Origin: Verrucomicrobiota bacterium
GTDB lineage: Bacteria; Verrucomicrobiota; Verrucomicrobiia; Opitutales; Opitutaceae
Direction of reading: 5' to 3'
NCBI GenBank assembly: GCA_016222805.1
Contig: JACRQG010000039.1
Coordinates: 1-64,000, forward strand
Length of the DNA stretch: 64,000 bases
Position 1 is the first letter of the stretch, and every line of letters begins with the position of its first letter. Below the pieces are notes generated by a model. That model was not told the DNA's origin. It saw only the letters and a list, made by a program, of their open reading frames with translations, and searched no databases. The translations under genes and the position numbers were made by a program. Positions 25,412 through 35,121 of the stretch are shown piece by piece.

Positions 25412-25676
25412 CCCAGGGTCCTCGCCCTGCGGTTCAAGGCCGCTGACCAAGGCGCCCGCCAAGTGGTCGGCGCGATGCCAGGGAGGAGGGCAAGGGGCGA
25501 GGGAGTGAGGGAGGAAGCGGATCGCAAACGACCGAACGAGCTTCGACGCCGGCATCCACCGATGCCGTGGGCGATCCCCTCCGCTGCGGGAGTTTCGTGT
25601 GCCTGTGTCGGGCGAACCCGTTTGCCATTGGGATCCGCCCGACCGTACGCTCGCGTTCGAACCACCCCCTGCCGTG

Positions 25677-27164
25677 ATGTCACGCCCTTCCGCGTTCTGT
25701 TGCCTGCTTCTCAGCCTGCTCGGCGCCACCGTGGGTACCCGCGCGATCGCCGCCCCCGCCGCTCCCTCCCACCCCAACGTCGTTTTCATCCTCAGCGACG
25801 ACCATCGCTGGGACTGGATGCGCTTCGTGCCGGAGTCGCCCCGCTTCCTCGAGACGCCCAACCTCGATCGCCTGGCGCGCGAAGGCGCCCACCTGCGCCA
25901 CGCCTTCGTGAGCACTTCGCTCTGCTCGCCGAGCCGGGCATCGATCCTCACCGGCCAGTACCTACACCATCATGGTGTCGTCGACAACCAGCGGCCGGAA
26001 CCGACAGGAATCCGCTTCTTCCCCGAGTACCTGCAGACGGCAGGCTACACGACCGCCTTCTTCGGCAAATGGCACATGGGTCACGACAGCGACGAACCGC
26101 GCAAGGGGTTCACCCACTGGGCGGGTTTTCGCGGCCAGGGCGAGTACCAGGATCCGACCCTCAACGTGAACGGGCAGCGGCGGCAGTTTTCCGGCTACAG
26201 CACCGATGTCCTCACCACCCAGGCGATCGAGTGGATGGGGCAGCAGCGCGCGGATCGGCCGTTCTTTGTCTACCTCTCGTTCAAGGCGCCGCATTTCCCG
26301 TTCGAACCCGCGCCGCGGAACCGCGGGCGCTACGAGCAGGCGCCGGTCCGGTACCCGGCGACCATGGCCAACACCGAGGAGAACTACGCCAGCCAGCCGC
26401 GCTGGGTGCGGGAGCGCCGCTACGGCATCCACGGGGTGGACCACATGGAGACCGGCCGCTTCGACGGGGATCCGGTGCCGTCCTTCCCCGACCTCTTCCG
26501 CCGCTATAGCGAGGCGGTCTTCACCATCGACGAAAACGTCGGGCGCGTGCTGGAGCACCTCGAGAAATCCGGTGCCGCCGCCAACACGGTGATCGTCTAC
26601 ATGGGCGACAATGGTTTCGCCCTCGGCGAACACGGTTTCTACGACAAGCGCGATGCCTACGAAACCAGCATCCGCGTGCCCCTGGTGGCCTGGGCGCCAG
26701 GACGGATCAAGTCCGGGACGGTGGTCACGCAACTCGTGCAGAACATTGACATCGCGCCGACCCTCCTCGAGGCGGCCGCCGTGCCGCAGCCTCCGCAGAC
26801 GCCAAAGATGGACGGGGCCTCCTTCTGGCCGTTGCTGCAGGGTCGCCGGGTCCCTTGGCGTGACCACATTCTCTACGAGTACCATTGGGAGTGGAACTTC
26901 CCAGCCACGCCCACCCTGTTCGCACTTCGCACCGAACGATGGAAGTACATCTATCACCACGGGGTCTGGGATCTCGATGCCCTCTACGATCTGCAAACCG
27001 ATCCGATCGAGCGCCACAACCTGATCCAGGTCCCCGCCTTCCGTGAGCAGGCGGAGGGCCTCCGCCGCCAGTTGTTCGACGCACTCGAAAAGTCCGGGGC
27101 CTTGCAGGTGAGCCTGCCCCGCCCGGCCGGCGAACCCCTGCACGACCGCAAGCTGCCGCGGTGA
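25677..27164 (+). CDS. Secreted sulfatase
   Basis: 495 residues from the ATG at 25677 (GTG at 25674 is also possible). Signal peptide LLLSLLGATVGTRAIA. The S1-family landmarks are in order: NVVFILSDDHRWDW, TPNLDRLAREGAHLRHAF, formylglycine Cys83 in LCSPSRASILTG, TAFFGKWHMGH, FFVYLSFKAPHFPF, IVYMGDNGFALGEHGFYDKR and TERWKYIYHHG. Length and motifs fit heparan/glucosamine-6-sulfatase-like or related glycan sulfatases that desulfate polysaccharides in the periplasm or outside the cell. Unlike the sulfatase at 7584, all core motifs are intact. No dedicated maturase is encoded nearby. Convergent with the next gene. Confidence 0.9.
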   Translation: MSRPSAFCCLLLSLLGATVGTRAIAAPAAPSHPNVVFILSDDHRWDWMRFVPESPRFLETPNLDRLAREGAHLRHAFVSTSLCSPSRASILTGQYLHHHGVVDNQRPEPTGIRFFPEYLQTAGYTTAFFGKWHMGHDSDEPRKGFTHWAGFRGQGEYQDPTLNVNGQRRQFSGYSTDVLTTQAIEWMGQQRADRPFFVYLSFKAPHFPFEPAPRNRGRYEQAPVRYPATMANTEENYASQPRWVRERRYGIHGVDHMETGRFDGDPVPSFPDLFRRYSEAVFTIDENVGRVLEHLEKSGAAANTVIVYMGDNGFALGEHGFYDKRDAYETSIRVPLVAWAPGRIKSGTVVTQLVQNIDIAPTLLEAAAVPQPPQTPKMDGASFWPLLQGRRVPWRDHILYEYHWEWNFPATPTLFALRTERWKYIYHHGVWDLDALYDLQTDPIERHNLIQVPAFREQAEGLRRQLFDALEKSGALQVSLPRPAGEPLHDRKLPR

Positions 27165-27252
27165 GAGCGCTGTTCCCGACGTCGGGAGCCGTCCGCTTCG
27201 TCCGGTCCGGTCCACCGCCCCGTTCGGCCGCGCACCCGACGGCGGCGGCCAG

Positions 27253-29736
27253 TCACCGCACTCCGGCGGGAATTCGCGGAGAAGCCGGGACGGTCCTGAC
27301 CTCATAGTCCGCGCCGGCGTCCGCCGCGGTCAGCGAGTACGTCCTGGTCCAGCGCTGGGTGGCGGGATTGTAGTCGGTCTGCCAGTACGGGGGCGCCTCC
27401 GAGCCGGGAACCGCCGGGTCGCTTCGATCCCTCCGCACCGGCCGGAGTTGGAGCACGTCCGGCCCGGCGAGTCCGGCGAGGCGCACGGGCACGAGGCCCA
27501 CGGCGTCGCGTAGGCGAAACGTCGTTTCCGCCCCGTCCGCGATTACCAACGTCAACGGAAAGCCCTCCACCCGCGATCCGTCCGCCCGCTCCAGCCACGG
27601 CTGGTGTCCGGCGGCCTCCCGGAGCACCGGGCGCCAGGTGTTGGCTCCGTCCGCCAGGACCCTAAGAAACGCCCCGTCGCTCCCGTAGTAGCGCTCCGCA
27701 GCCAACGGGAACGCCACCAACTCCAGGAGCAATTCGACGCCATCTCCCGGCTGGAGGGCGGTCACCTCCGGAGGTGGAATCAAATCCACGCCCAGCGGCG
27801 CCCGGGAGGATTGCCCCCGCGTGGTCACGAACCACGGCGCCGGGATCGTGCGCCCACCCAGGCGGGCACGCCACTCCCGCACGATCAGGCCCCGGCTGGC
27901 CTGCCCGGTCCGTTCCTGATCCGCGCGCGCTTGGCCGTGGAGAGACACCCACGCCGCCACGCCGCGCCCCTCCCAGCGCTCGGAATGGGTGCTCCCGGCG
28001 GGTGGTTCCAGTTCCCGCGTCAAACCCGACGCGGCTCCCCAGGCGACTCGCTTCGCCTGGCAGTCGTTGTAGAGATCCGCCCCGAACTGAAACAAGGCGA
28101 GCCGGGAGAACCGCACCGGCTTCCGCACCTCGTACTTGATCTTCAGGTACACGCGGACGTAATCCTCCGCCTGCGGCAGCCAGACGGTCACCTGGCTGCG
28201 GACCGCTTCGTCGCTGGAAACCTCCTCGTAGTCGAGTTGCGCCAGGTTGGGCCCGGAGGCGGCGTGCCGGGTGACATTGCGCTTCAACGGCACGTACCGC
28301 CCCCGCGGATCGTGCCAGACCAGGGTGTCCCCGCCGCCGACATTGGTGGCCCAGGCCCAGCGTTCGTCCCGGGCAAATCCCCGCTGCGCCAGGGGGCGGA
28401 AATCCGTCAGCAACGCCCGGCGCATCACGCGCGCCGGCTGGAAACAGAACGACTCGCCGAAGCTCCCCAGGGCAAACTGCTCCCAGAAACCGTTGTGGCC
28501 CCATCCGATCAGCGACAGTTGCGCCAGCGACGCCGTGGGCGCCCCGCCCCACCGGGCAAACGTGGTGCCGTGGCGCAGGTGGACCCGGCCACCGGGAGGG
28601 AGGCGCACGAGCGTGCGGCCATGCCGCCAGTGTCCGGCATGCACCGGCTGCACTTCCGCCCGCGCCAGGTGCCAGTTCTTGCTGATCTGGATCGGAATGC
28701 CCGTGGGCGCGCCGCGCGCATCCAGCAGCATCGGAACGTAGCCCGTGATGGCCTGACTGGGATTCTCTTCGAAGTTCAATCGCACTTCCTGCTCGGCGGC
28801 CGAGCCGTTCTGCAGAGTCACGGCGTAGCTCTCCCAGGCATCGAGTTTCTCCTCGGGATAGATGCCCTCCGCCGGCGCCGGCCACGCGGCGCTTTCCAAC
28901 CGCACGTGATAGGCCCCGTCGCCCGGATTCCACACCACCGCCGCCCGGTCCTGCGGCCGCAGGGGCTGCACGTTCACCTCCACGCCGGAAGGCGCACCGG
29001 GGTCCGCCGCCATCCCGTCGGCGTCGAGTGTCAGCGTGGCCCGATGCTCCCGGCCCGACGGCCACACCGCCGCCGGCTCCGTGAAACTGGCGTCCCGGCC
29101 TCCGGCGGTTTGCACCCGCAGGAAGACCCGCGCCTCCGCCAGGACGCCTTCCGGCTGCAGCACCAGGCTCACCGCCCAGCGCGACGGCCAGGCCGTTACC
29201 TCCAGCCGAGCCCGCACCGCCAACCGCCGACCACCCGAGTCGTGAAATTCGAGATCGTGCAGGGCGAACTTCTGGAAGAGACGCCCGCTTTCGATGACCT
29301 GCACTGGAAACTCCAGCGGTGCCGCGGGCAGGCCGTGGTTGTCGAACGTCAGCGGACGCCGCCCAACGCAGGTAAACGTGGTCGGTCCGACGCGAACCAC
29401 CAACTGCCACCGCGCCGATGGCAGGACCGTGGCGGCCAGGGCGGAAGCGGTGGCGGCGGCGTCCGACCTCGCCGCGGGAAAGGTCGCGAAGCCCGCGAGC
29501 GCGATGTGCTCGGTGTCAAAATCCGCGGCGAACCAACCGGTCTCGAGACGGAGGAACCGGCGTTCGACCGCATACCGGAGGTTGGTCCCGTACGGAGGCC
29601 CCTCCCGCCAGCTCAGCAGCGTGTGATCTCCCGGCCCGGGCATCGCCGGCACCAACTCCGGCACCGCCGCAACCGCGACGCCCGCCGCCCATCCCAGCAA
29701 AGGGAGCAGGTAGCGCAGCAGGAGGCGGCTCGTCAT
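27253..29736 (-). CDS. Large secreted protein of unknown function
   Basis: 827 residues with an N-terminal signal segment (LLLRYLLPLLGWAAGVAVAA). No family is recognised with confidence. The sequence is Trp/Arg-rich and looks all-beta: ARWQLVVRVGPTTFTCVGRR, FPVQVIESGRLFQKF, SWAVSL-type strands, then a central block with HWRHGRTLVRLPPGGRVHLRHG. The block AWATNVGGGDTLVWHDPRGRY and a later YLKIKYEVRKPVRFSRLALF follow. Size and layout recall large polysaccharide-lyase-like proteins (YetA/exo-rhamnogalacturonan-lyase type), but I cannot verify this. It lies 140 bases downstream of the GH116-ABC operon on the same strand and could be its last gene, which would support a glycan-processing role. Confidence 0.75.
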   Translation of the reverse strand: MTSRLLLRYLLPLLGWAAGVAVAAVPELVPAMPGPGDHTLLSWREGPPYGTNLRYAVERRFLRLETGWFAADFDTEHIALAGFATFPAARSDAAATASALAATVLPSARWQLVVRVGPTTFTCVGRRPLTFDNHGLPAAPLEFPVQVIESGRLFQKFALHDLEFHDSGGRRLAVRARLEVTAWPSRWAVSLVLQPEGVLAEARVFLRVQTAGGRDASFTEPAAVWPSGREHRATLTLDADGMAADPGAPSGVEVNVQPLRPQDRAAVVWNPGDGAYHVRLESAAWPAPAEGIYPEEKLDAWESYAVTLQNGSAAEQEVRLNFEENPSQAITGYVPMLLDARGAPTGIPIQISKNWHLARAEVQPVHAGHWRHGRTLVRLPPGGRVHLRHGTTFARWGGAPTASLAQLSLIGWGHNGFWEQFALGSFGESFCFQPARVMRRALLTDFRPLAQRGFARDERWAWATNVGGGDTLVWHDPRGRYVPLKRNVTRHAASGPNLAQLDYEEVSSDEAVRSQVTVWLPQAEDYVRVYLKIKYEVRKPVRFSRLALFQFGADLYNDCQAKRVAWGAASGLTRELEPPAGSTHSERWEGRGVAAWVSLHGQARADQERTGQASRGLIVREWRARLGGRTIPAPWFVTTRGQSSRAPLGVDLIPPPEVTALQPGDGVELLLELVAFPLAAERYYGSDGAFLRVLADGANTWRPVLREAAGHQPWLERADGSRVEGFPLTLVIADGAETTFRLRDAVGLVPVRLAGLAGPDVLQLRPVRRDRSDPAVPGSEAPPYWQTDYNPATQRWTRTYSLTAADAGADYEVRTVPASPRIPAGVR

Positions 29737-29876
29737 GGAGCGAAAACTTCAGACGGGATCCTCGCGACAAGGCAAGGGTGCCACACCTACCCCGCGCAAT
29801 CTCCTCCGGGACCTTTCAGAAATGTCAGTTAACCGCCGCAGCCTGCCCCTCGGCGGGATTACGGCCCGCGCTCGTT

Positions 29877-30860
29877 TCAACCCGCGCGCCGACGCTGGAG
29901 CAGGACGGCGGCGACGATGATCACGCCGGTCAGCATGAGCCGATTCGACTCGGCCACGGCGTTGATGCTGAGAATTTTTTCGAGGTAGCCGATCGTGAGC
30001 GCGCCGAGCAGGGTGAGGCCGACTCCGCCCCGTCCGCCGGCGAGGCTGTTGCCCCCGATCACCGCGATTGCGATCGCGGTCAGCTCGTAGGTGCTGCCCG
30101 CCTCCGGATCGCCCTGTTGCTCCTGCACCGCCTGGCAGATTCCGGCCACGGCGGCGAACAGCCCGCTCAAGCCGTACGCCAGCAGCTTGGCTCGCGCGAT
30201 GGGCACGCCCGCATAACGGGCCGCCTCCTCGTTGCCTCCCGTCGCATAAAGGTAGCGGCCGTAACGCAGCTTCGCGAGCACCACCCAGCTCAACCCGAGG
30301 CACGCGAAGAACACCAGGGTCACGGCGGCGACGTTGCCGCCGAGCAGGCGCGCGTCGAGCCACTGGAAGATCGCCGGCAAGTCCACGTACACGTACGTGC
30401 CATCGGCCTTCTGCACGGCGCTCGAGATCTTCTGCCCGCCCGACCACCACTTCGCGAGGCCGCGGGCAAACACCATCATCGCCAGCGTCGCGATGAACGG
30501 CTGCACCCGCAGGCGCGCCACCAGCGCCCCCGAGGCGGTGCCGGCAGCCGCCCCCGCCAGCAGCACCACGAGCACGACCGCGCCCACGGGCCAGCCGCGG
30601 TGAACCGCCAGCTGGGCAAAGAGGACCGCACAGAACCCGAGCACACTGCCCACCGCGAGGTCGATGCCGCCGGTGATGATCACCAGGGTCATTCCGCAGG
30701 CGAGAATCCCACCGACCGACACCTGCCGCAGCATGTCGCGGTGCGTGCTCCAGCGAAAGAACGCCCCGTCGGCGTGGGCGAGGCAGCCCAGCGCCAGCAC
30801 AAGCCCGAGTGCCAGCAGCGCCCGCATCCCGGGGTGATTGAACCAGCGTGTCGCCTTCAT
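29877..30860 (-). CDS. ABC transporter permease, RbsC/XylH type
   Basis: A 327-residue inner-membrane permease of the ribose/xylose (CUT2) class with about 8-10 hydrophobic segments. Typical blocks are VGGILACGMTLVIITGGIDLAVGSVLGF near the N-terminus, VQPFIATLAMMVFARGL, YATGGNEEAARYAGVPIAR and the late YELTAIAIAVIGGNSLAGGRGGV. The ATG at 30860 overlaps the stop of the ATPase gene (ATGA), so the two subunits are translated together. It would form the channel driven by the RbsA-like ATPase for import of a sugar, perhaps one released by the GH116 enzyme. The periplasmic binding protein normally required is not in this operon. Confidence 0.9.
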   Translation of the reverse strand: MKATRWFNHPGMRALLALGLVLALGCLAHADGAFFRWSTHRDMLRQVSVGGILACGMTLVIITGGIDLAVGSVLGFCAVLFAQLAVHRGWPVGAVVLVVLLAGAAAGTASGALVARLRVQPFIATLAMMVFARGLAKWWSGGQKISSAVQKADGTYVYVDLPAIFQWLDARLLGGNVAAVTLVFFACLGLSWVVLAKLRYGRYLYATGGNEEAARYAGVPIARAKLLAYGLSGLFAAVAGICQAVQEQQGDPEAGSTYELTAIAIAVIGGNSLAGGRGGVGLTLLGALTIGYLEKILSINAVAESNRLMLTGVIIVAAVLLQRRRAG

Positions 30861-32416
30861 GATTCGGTTTTGGTCGCCTCCGCAGACGTCGCGCCCATCG
30901 CGGCGGCCAGGACTTTCTCCGCGGTGGCCTCCGCGCGCGGGAACTCCGCCGCCACCTCCCCGCGATGGAGCACGAGGATTCGATCCGAGAGCGCCAGGAG
31001 TTCGGGCATCTCCGTCGAAATCAGCAGCACCGCCGCCCCGGCGGACGTCCAGCGGTTCAGCAACGCGTAGATTTCGTGCTTCGCCCCCACGTCGACGCCG
31101 CGCGTCGGCTCCTCGAGCAACAGGACGCGCGGCCGGGTCTCCAACCAACGGGCGAGCGCCACCTTCTGCTGGTTTCCTCCGGAGAGCGCACCGGCCTCCT
31201 GCTCCGGGGACGCGAGCCGGATCTGCAGTTCCTCTACCCGCGCCCGGGCCGCCGAGCGTTCCGCCTGCGGCCGCAACACGCCTCCCGGCGAGAAGCGGGG
31301 CAGCGCCGCCAGCGTGATGTTCCCGGTCACACTCAGGGGCAGCACGAGCCCGGTGGCCTTGCGATCCGCGGTCGCGAGCACCAGCCCCCGCGCGAGGGCG
31401 CGCCGCGGCTCCCGTGGTTCATAGGCCCCGTCGGCCAGGGAAACCTCCCCGCCGGTCACGCGACCCCGGGCGCCAAAGAGCGCGTGCAGCACCTCGGCCG
31501 CTCCCGATCCCTGCAGCCCGGCGAGCCCGACGATTTCCCCCTCGTGCACCGTGAGGGAAACATCGCGCACGACCGGCGGCCGCGCCGGGTCCGTCGCCGC
31601 CACCCGGAGGTGGCGCACCTCCAGGGCCACCCGCCTTTCCGGTCGCGCCGCCGGGCGGGCCGGAAACTGCTGGGACAACTCACGGCCGATCATCCAGCGG
31701 ATGAGCGTCGCCGGCGGGCATTCCGCCCGCGGGGCCGTGCCCACCAGTCGGCCGTCCCGCAGCACGGTGATCCGGTCGGCGATCCGGTAGATCTCTTCCA
31801 TCTTGTGGGAAATGTAGATCACCCCCACCCCGCGGGCGCGCAGCCCGTCGATCAGGCGGAACAGCCGGTCGACCTCGGTCCGGTGCAGGGCGCTTGTGGG
31901 CTCATCCATCACGATGATCCGCGCCTCGCCGCTGAGCGCGCGCGCGATCTCGAGACGATTCTTGACCGAGAGCGGGAAATCCCCGACCGGGCGCCCGAGA
32001 TCCCCGACGGTCAGCTCCAACTCGAGCTCCCGGCACAGGGCGAGCGCCCGCTGCCCGTGCGCCCGGCGATCCAGCCAGACGCCGCCCAGCCGGGACGATT
32101 CGCGGCCCAGGTGCAGGTTGTCCTCCACGCTCATCGCGTCGACCAGCGAGAGCTCCTGGTGAATCACGGCGATGCCGGCGCGCCGGGCGGCCTGGGGCGT
32201 GGCAAACCGCACCTCCCGCCCGTCGAGCCGGATCGTGCCCTCGTGCTCCGGATGGATGCCCGCGAGAATCTTGATCAACGTGCTCTTGCCCGCGCCGTTC
32301 TCGCCCGCGAGGAGGTGCACTTCGCCGGCGCGCAGCTCGAACGAGACGTCGTCGAGGGCCCGCGTGGCGCCGAAGGACAGGCCGATGCCGGTGAGCTGGA
32401 GCAGCGGCGCCGGCAT
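30857..32416 (-). CDS. Sugar ABC transporter ATP-binding protein, RbsA/XylG type (two ABC domains)
   Basis: 519 residues from the ATG at 32416, whose A overlaps the GH116 stop (TGATG). The first ABC domain is complete: Walker A GENGAGKST (~37-45), Q-loop QELSLVDAMSV, a degenerate signature and Walker B ARIIVMDEPTSALH. The second has a degenerate Walker A (GLQGSGAAEV), as usual for this class, with LSGGNQQKVALARWL and LLLEEPTRGVDVGAK intact. It powers carbohydrate import together with the RbsC-like permease. No substrate-binding protein is encoded beside it. Confidence 0.92.
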   Translation of the reverse strand: MPAPLLQLTGIGLSFGATRALDDVSFELRAGEVHLLAGENGAGKSTLIKILAGIHPEHEGTIRLDGREVRFATPQAARRAGIAVIHQELSLVDAMSVEDNLHLGRESSRLGGVWLDRRAHGQRALALCRELELELTVGDLGRPVGDFPLSVKNRLEIARALSGEARIIVMDEPTSALHRTEVDRLFRLIDGLRARGVGVIYISHKMEEIYRIADRITVLRDGRLVGTAPRAECPPATLIRWMIGRELSQQFPARPAARPERRVALEVRHLRVAATDPARPPVVRDVSLTVHEGEIVGLAGLQGSGAAEVLHALFGARGRVTGGEVSLADGAYEPREPRRALARGLVLATADRKATGLVLPLSVTGNITLAALPRFSPGGVLRPQAERSAARARVEELQIRLASPEQEAGALSGGNQQKVALARWLETRPRVLLLEEPTRGVDVGAKHEIYALLNRWTSAGAAVLLISTEMPELLALSDRILVLHRGEVAAEFPRAEATAEKVLAAAMGATSAEATKTES

Positions 32417-35004
32417 CACCGCGCGGGGCGGAAGTCGATCCGCCGGACTTCGATTGTACCCGAGCGCACTTCGCAGAACGGTCGCCCCTCCCGCACCCCG
32501 ACGGTGCCGTAGCCGGTGGCGGTCGCGAGAAAGCACCGGAAGTCGCCGGAGATCGCCGGGGCCAGGTGCAGCACCCGCTCCACCGCATCGTACCAGGCGC
32601 CGCCCAGCGCCTGCAGCAGGGCGTACGAAGCCAGCGCCCGCGCGTACCAGTGGCCGCACTCGTATTCGTTGAACGGATTCCGGATGTCACCGGCGTAGCG
32701 GTCGCGACAGGTGCGGACGATTTCCCGGCCGGCCTCGACCTCGCCCATCAGGATGAGATGCGAGGCCACCTGGTACTCGATGCCGGTCCAGACTTCGTTG
32801 GAATACACAAACGGCAGCGACAACGCGCCGCCCTTCGGCCAGGTGCAGAGCAGGAGGCCGCCTTCGCCGCCGGCCGCGTAACTCGGCCGCTGGGGATTGG
32901 CGTGGGTGGAAAGGTCGTGCTTCAGGTTGTGGCGGTGGACGGCGCGCAGGTGGCTGCGCACCTGTCCGGGGTCGAGCACCGGACCGACCCCGCAGACCTG
33001 TGCCAGCCACTCCCCGAGTACGCCGTCGGCCAGGCAACCGGTTCCATACTGGTATTTCGGACCCTCGCGTTCCAGCAGCGCGCGCGCTTCCGGCGAGTAC
33101 CCCGCCTGCATCGCCTGGGCCGCCTCGGGGTCCGTGGCGCGCAGTCCCTTCCACTGGATCTTCTGGATGAAGTACTCGCCGTCGAAGAGCTCCGTCGCGA
33201 GACGGCGGGCCGCCCTCCCGGCCAGCTCTTCGTAGCCGGTCACGTCATCGCCCAGGGTGCGACCCATCGCCACCGCCGCCCGGAGCGCCCCGAGGTAGAT
33301 GCTGGTGCACATGCCATCCGGTCCCCAGAACTCGATGTCGTAGGTATTGTGGTGGGGTTCCTCCAGCCAGCCCTTGCGCTCGGGATCCCAGGCTCCGATG
33401 CAGTAGTCGAGGCTCCGCCGCACCCGCGGCCATAGTGTCCGCAGCCAGGCGGTGTCTCCGCTGATCCGCCAATCGCGATGGACCTTCATGATGCCGCCGA
33501 GCTGCCCGTCGGCCGCGGCATGGAACCGCCGCCGCTCCGGCCGGATGGGCAGCGCCACCCGGAAGTTCTGGTGCCCCTGCTCATCCTGCGCCGGGCCGAA
33601 CTCCGTCTCGCGCAGGGTGCGCTCCAGCGCCGGAAACAGGTGGGCCACCGCCTGGGCGTAGTTCCAGACGTGCGTGCACGAGCCGAAGCAGCAGCCGCTG
33701 TCGTCGTTGCACCCCTCCCAGGCCCACAGGCGGCCGTCGGTTTCCCGGAGCATCGTCGGGGACTTCAGGATGGTGAGATTCGCGGCCACCGCCTCGATGA
33801 CCTCGGGTGGCAACGTGGAGTCGTGGAAACACCGCGAGAATTCCTCGGAGCGCCGCCGTAGCTCCGCGTAGTCGCGCGTCCACGCCGCGGACACCTCCGC
33901 GATCCCGGGGAACTTTCCCGCGTACCAGGGCCGGTAGGTCGGCAGGGCCGATCGTTCCGCCTCCGGCATTCCCGCCAGATCATGGCCGGCGCGGAGGTTT
34001 GTGCGCGGCACATACCACGCGAGACGAACGACGACCGTCCGACTTTCCCCCGGCCCGAGGGTGAAAGGCACAAACAGGGAGGCCCCGGGCGCCGGCGCCC
34101 CCTCCGTGATTGGCGGCCGCTCCACGCAGGCGCCGGATTCGACGTCCTTCCAGGCCATGGTCAACGGATCCCACCAACCGCCCCGAAACCACGCGTGGTT
34201 GACCTTCACCGCCGGGTCGCCCGCGGTCGCCGCCAGCCAGCCTTCCTCCCACGGCTTGTCCGCCGAGCCCGCCCCCCATAGGCAGAACCCCTCCGGCAGC
34301 GGCTGCACTCCGTGGCGCGTCGACCGCGCCGGGGCGAGGAAATTGCGGGCATGGTAGGAAAACACCGCTTCCAGGGAAGCCGCCCCGGGGTTGGAGAAAC
34401 GGTACTCGAGGGCCGCCACCGGCAGGCTGGAGTTGTCGGCGTCGCCCGGAATGAACGGACTCCAGCCGGTGAGTTCCACGCGCACCGGCACCGCCTCGTC
34501 TTCCAGGTTCACGGTCCCGAACGGGAAACGGGCGGCAAACCGCGCCCGCGCAAACCGCGGAAGTCCGAACGATGATCCGGCCGCACCGCGGGCGGTCCCC
34601 CGGGTGCCGAAAAGTTTCCACGGCGGCACGGGGCCCTCCAGCACCCGCGCGATCGGCGCCGAACCGCGAATCGCCACCGCCGCAAACGTGCACGGTTCAT
34701 GGAAAACATCCGGCTGGTGGCGCACCGAAACGTGCGACACCGCGCCCGTGCCTTCGAGGCAGACCATCCCCGCGCCGATCCCGCCGAGAGGAAAGGCAAT
34801 CCGGTTCAGGCCCGCCCCGGCGTACCCCGTCAGGTAGCCGCGGCCCCGTGCACTCCCTGATTCCGGCGCACGGGGGGCCGCCCCGATGGCCGGAGGCGTG
34901 AGGGCAAGGGAACCAAGGGTCCCCGCCGCCGAGGCGGAAAGACGCAGGAAATCACGGCGTGGAAGACCACGGTCCGGCCCGAAGCAGGCGGTACTCGCAT
35001 TCAT
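32416..35004 (-). CDS. Tat-exported GH116 family glycosidase
   Basis: 862 residues. The start at 35004 puts a twin-arginine signal at the N-terminus (RRDFLRLSASAAGTLGSLAL), so the enzyme is exported folded. An N-terminal beta-sandwich (IAFPLGGIGAGMVCLEGTG, about 60-330) precedes an (alpha/alpha)6 catalytic domain. That domain has CNDDSGCCFGSCTHVWNYAQ, the nucleophile region EEPHHNTYDIEFWGP and the acid/base region CLADGVLGEW. This is the GH116 (GBA2-like beta-glucosidase/xylosidase) architecture and usual length. It is the first gene of an operon with overlapping RbsA- and RbsC-type ABC genes. The cytoplasmic or periplasmic site and exact sugar (glucose, xylose or glucosyl lipids) are not determined by sequence alone. 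Confidence 0.85.
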   Translation of the reverse strand: MNASTACFGPDRGLPRRDFLRLSASAAGTLGSLALTPPAIGAAPRAPESGSARGRGYLTGYAGAGLNRIAFPLGGIGAGMVCLEGTGAVSHVSVRHQPDVFHEPCTFAAVAIRGSAPIARVLEGPVPPWKLFGTRGTARGAAGSSFGLPRFARARFAARFPFGTVNLEDEAVPVRVELTGWSPFIPGDADNSSLPVAALEYRFSNPGAASLEAVFSYHARNFLAPARSTRHGVQPLPEGFCLWGAGSADKPWEEGWLAATAGDPAVKVNHAWFRGGWWDPLTMAWKDVESGACVERPPITEGAPAPGASLFVPFTLGPGESRTVVVRLAWYVPRTNLRAGHDLAGMPEAERSALPTYRPWYAGKFPGIAEVSAAWTRDYAELRRRSEEFSRCFHDSTLPPEVIEAVAANLTILKSPTMLRETDGRLWAWEGCNDDSGCCFGSCTHVWNYAQAVAHLFPALERTLRETEFGPAQDEQGHQNFRVALPIRPERRRFHAAADGQLGGIMKVHRDWRISGDTAWLRTLWPRVRRSLDYCIGAWDPERKGWLEEPHHNTYDIEFWGPDGMCTSIYLGALRAAVAMGRTLGDDVTGYEELAGRAARRLATELFDGEYFIQKIQWKGLRATDPEAAQAMQAGYSPEARALLEREGPKYQYGTGCLADGVLGEWLAQVCGVGPVLDPGQVRSHLRAVHRHNLKHDLSTHANPQRPSYAAGGEGGLLLCTWPKGGALSLPFVYSNEVWTGIEYQVASHLILMGEVEAGREIVRTCRDRYAGDIRNPFNEYECGHWYARALASYALLQALGGAWYDAVERVLHLAPAISGDFRCFLATATGYGTVGVREGRPFCEVRSGTIEVRRIDFRPAR

Positions 35005-35121
35005 GGGGCGACTCCCCGCAGTCTGCCGCCCGGGCTCCGCGTCTGCGATGCTGAAATCGGCCCATTCCGCCTCCTGAGTTGCCAACCGCGCCGGGGATGC
35101 CGACAGTGCGCCGTCTTCGTC

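Noticed and set aside
25655-25663. GTTCGAACC resembling a tRNA T-loop
   Set aside because: No matching acceptor, D or anticodon arms can be folded in the ~75 bases upstream, and a sulfatase gene begins just downstream.
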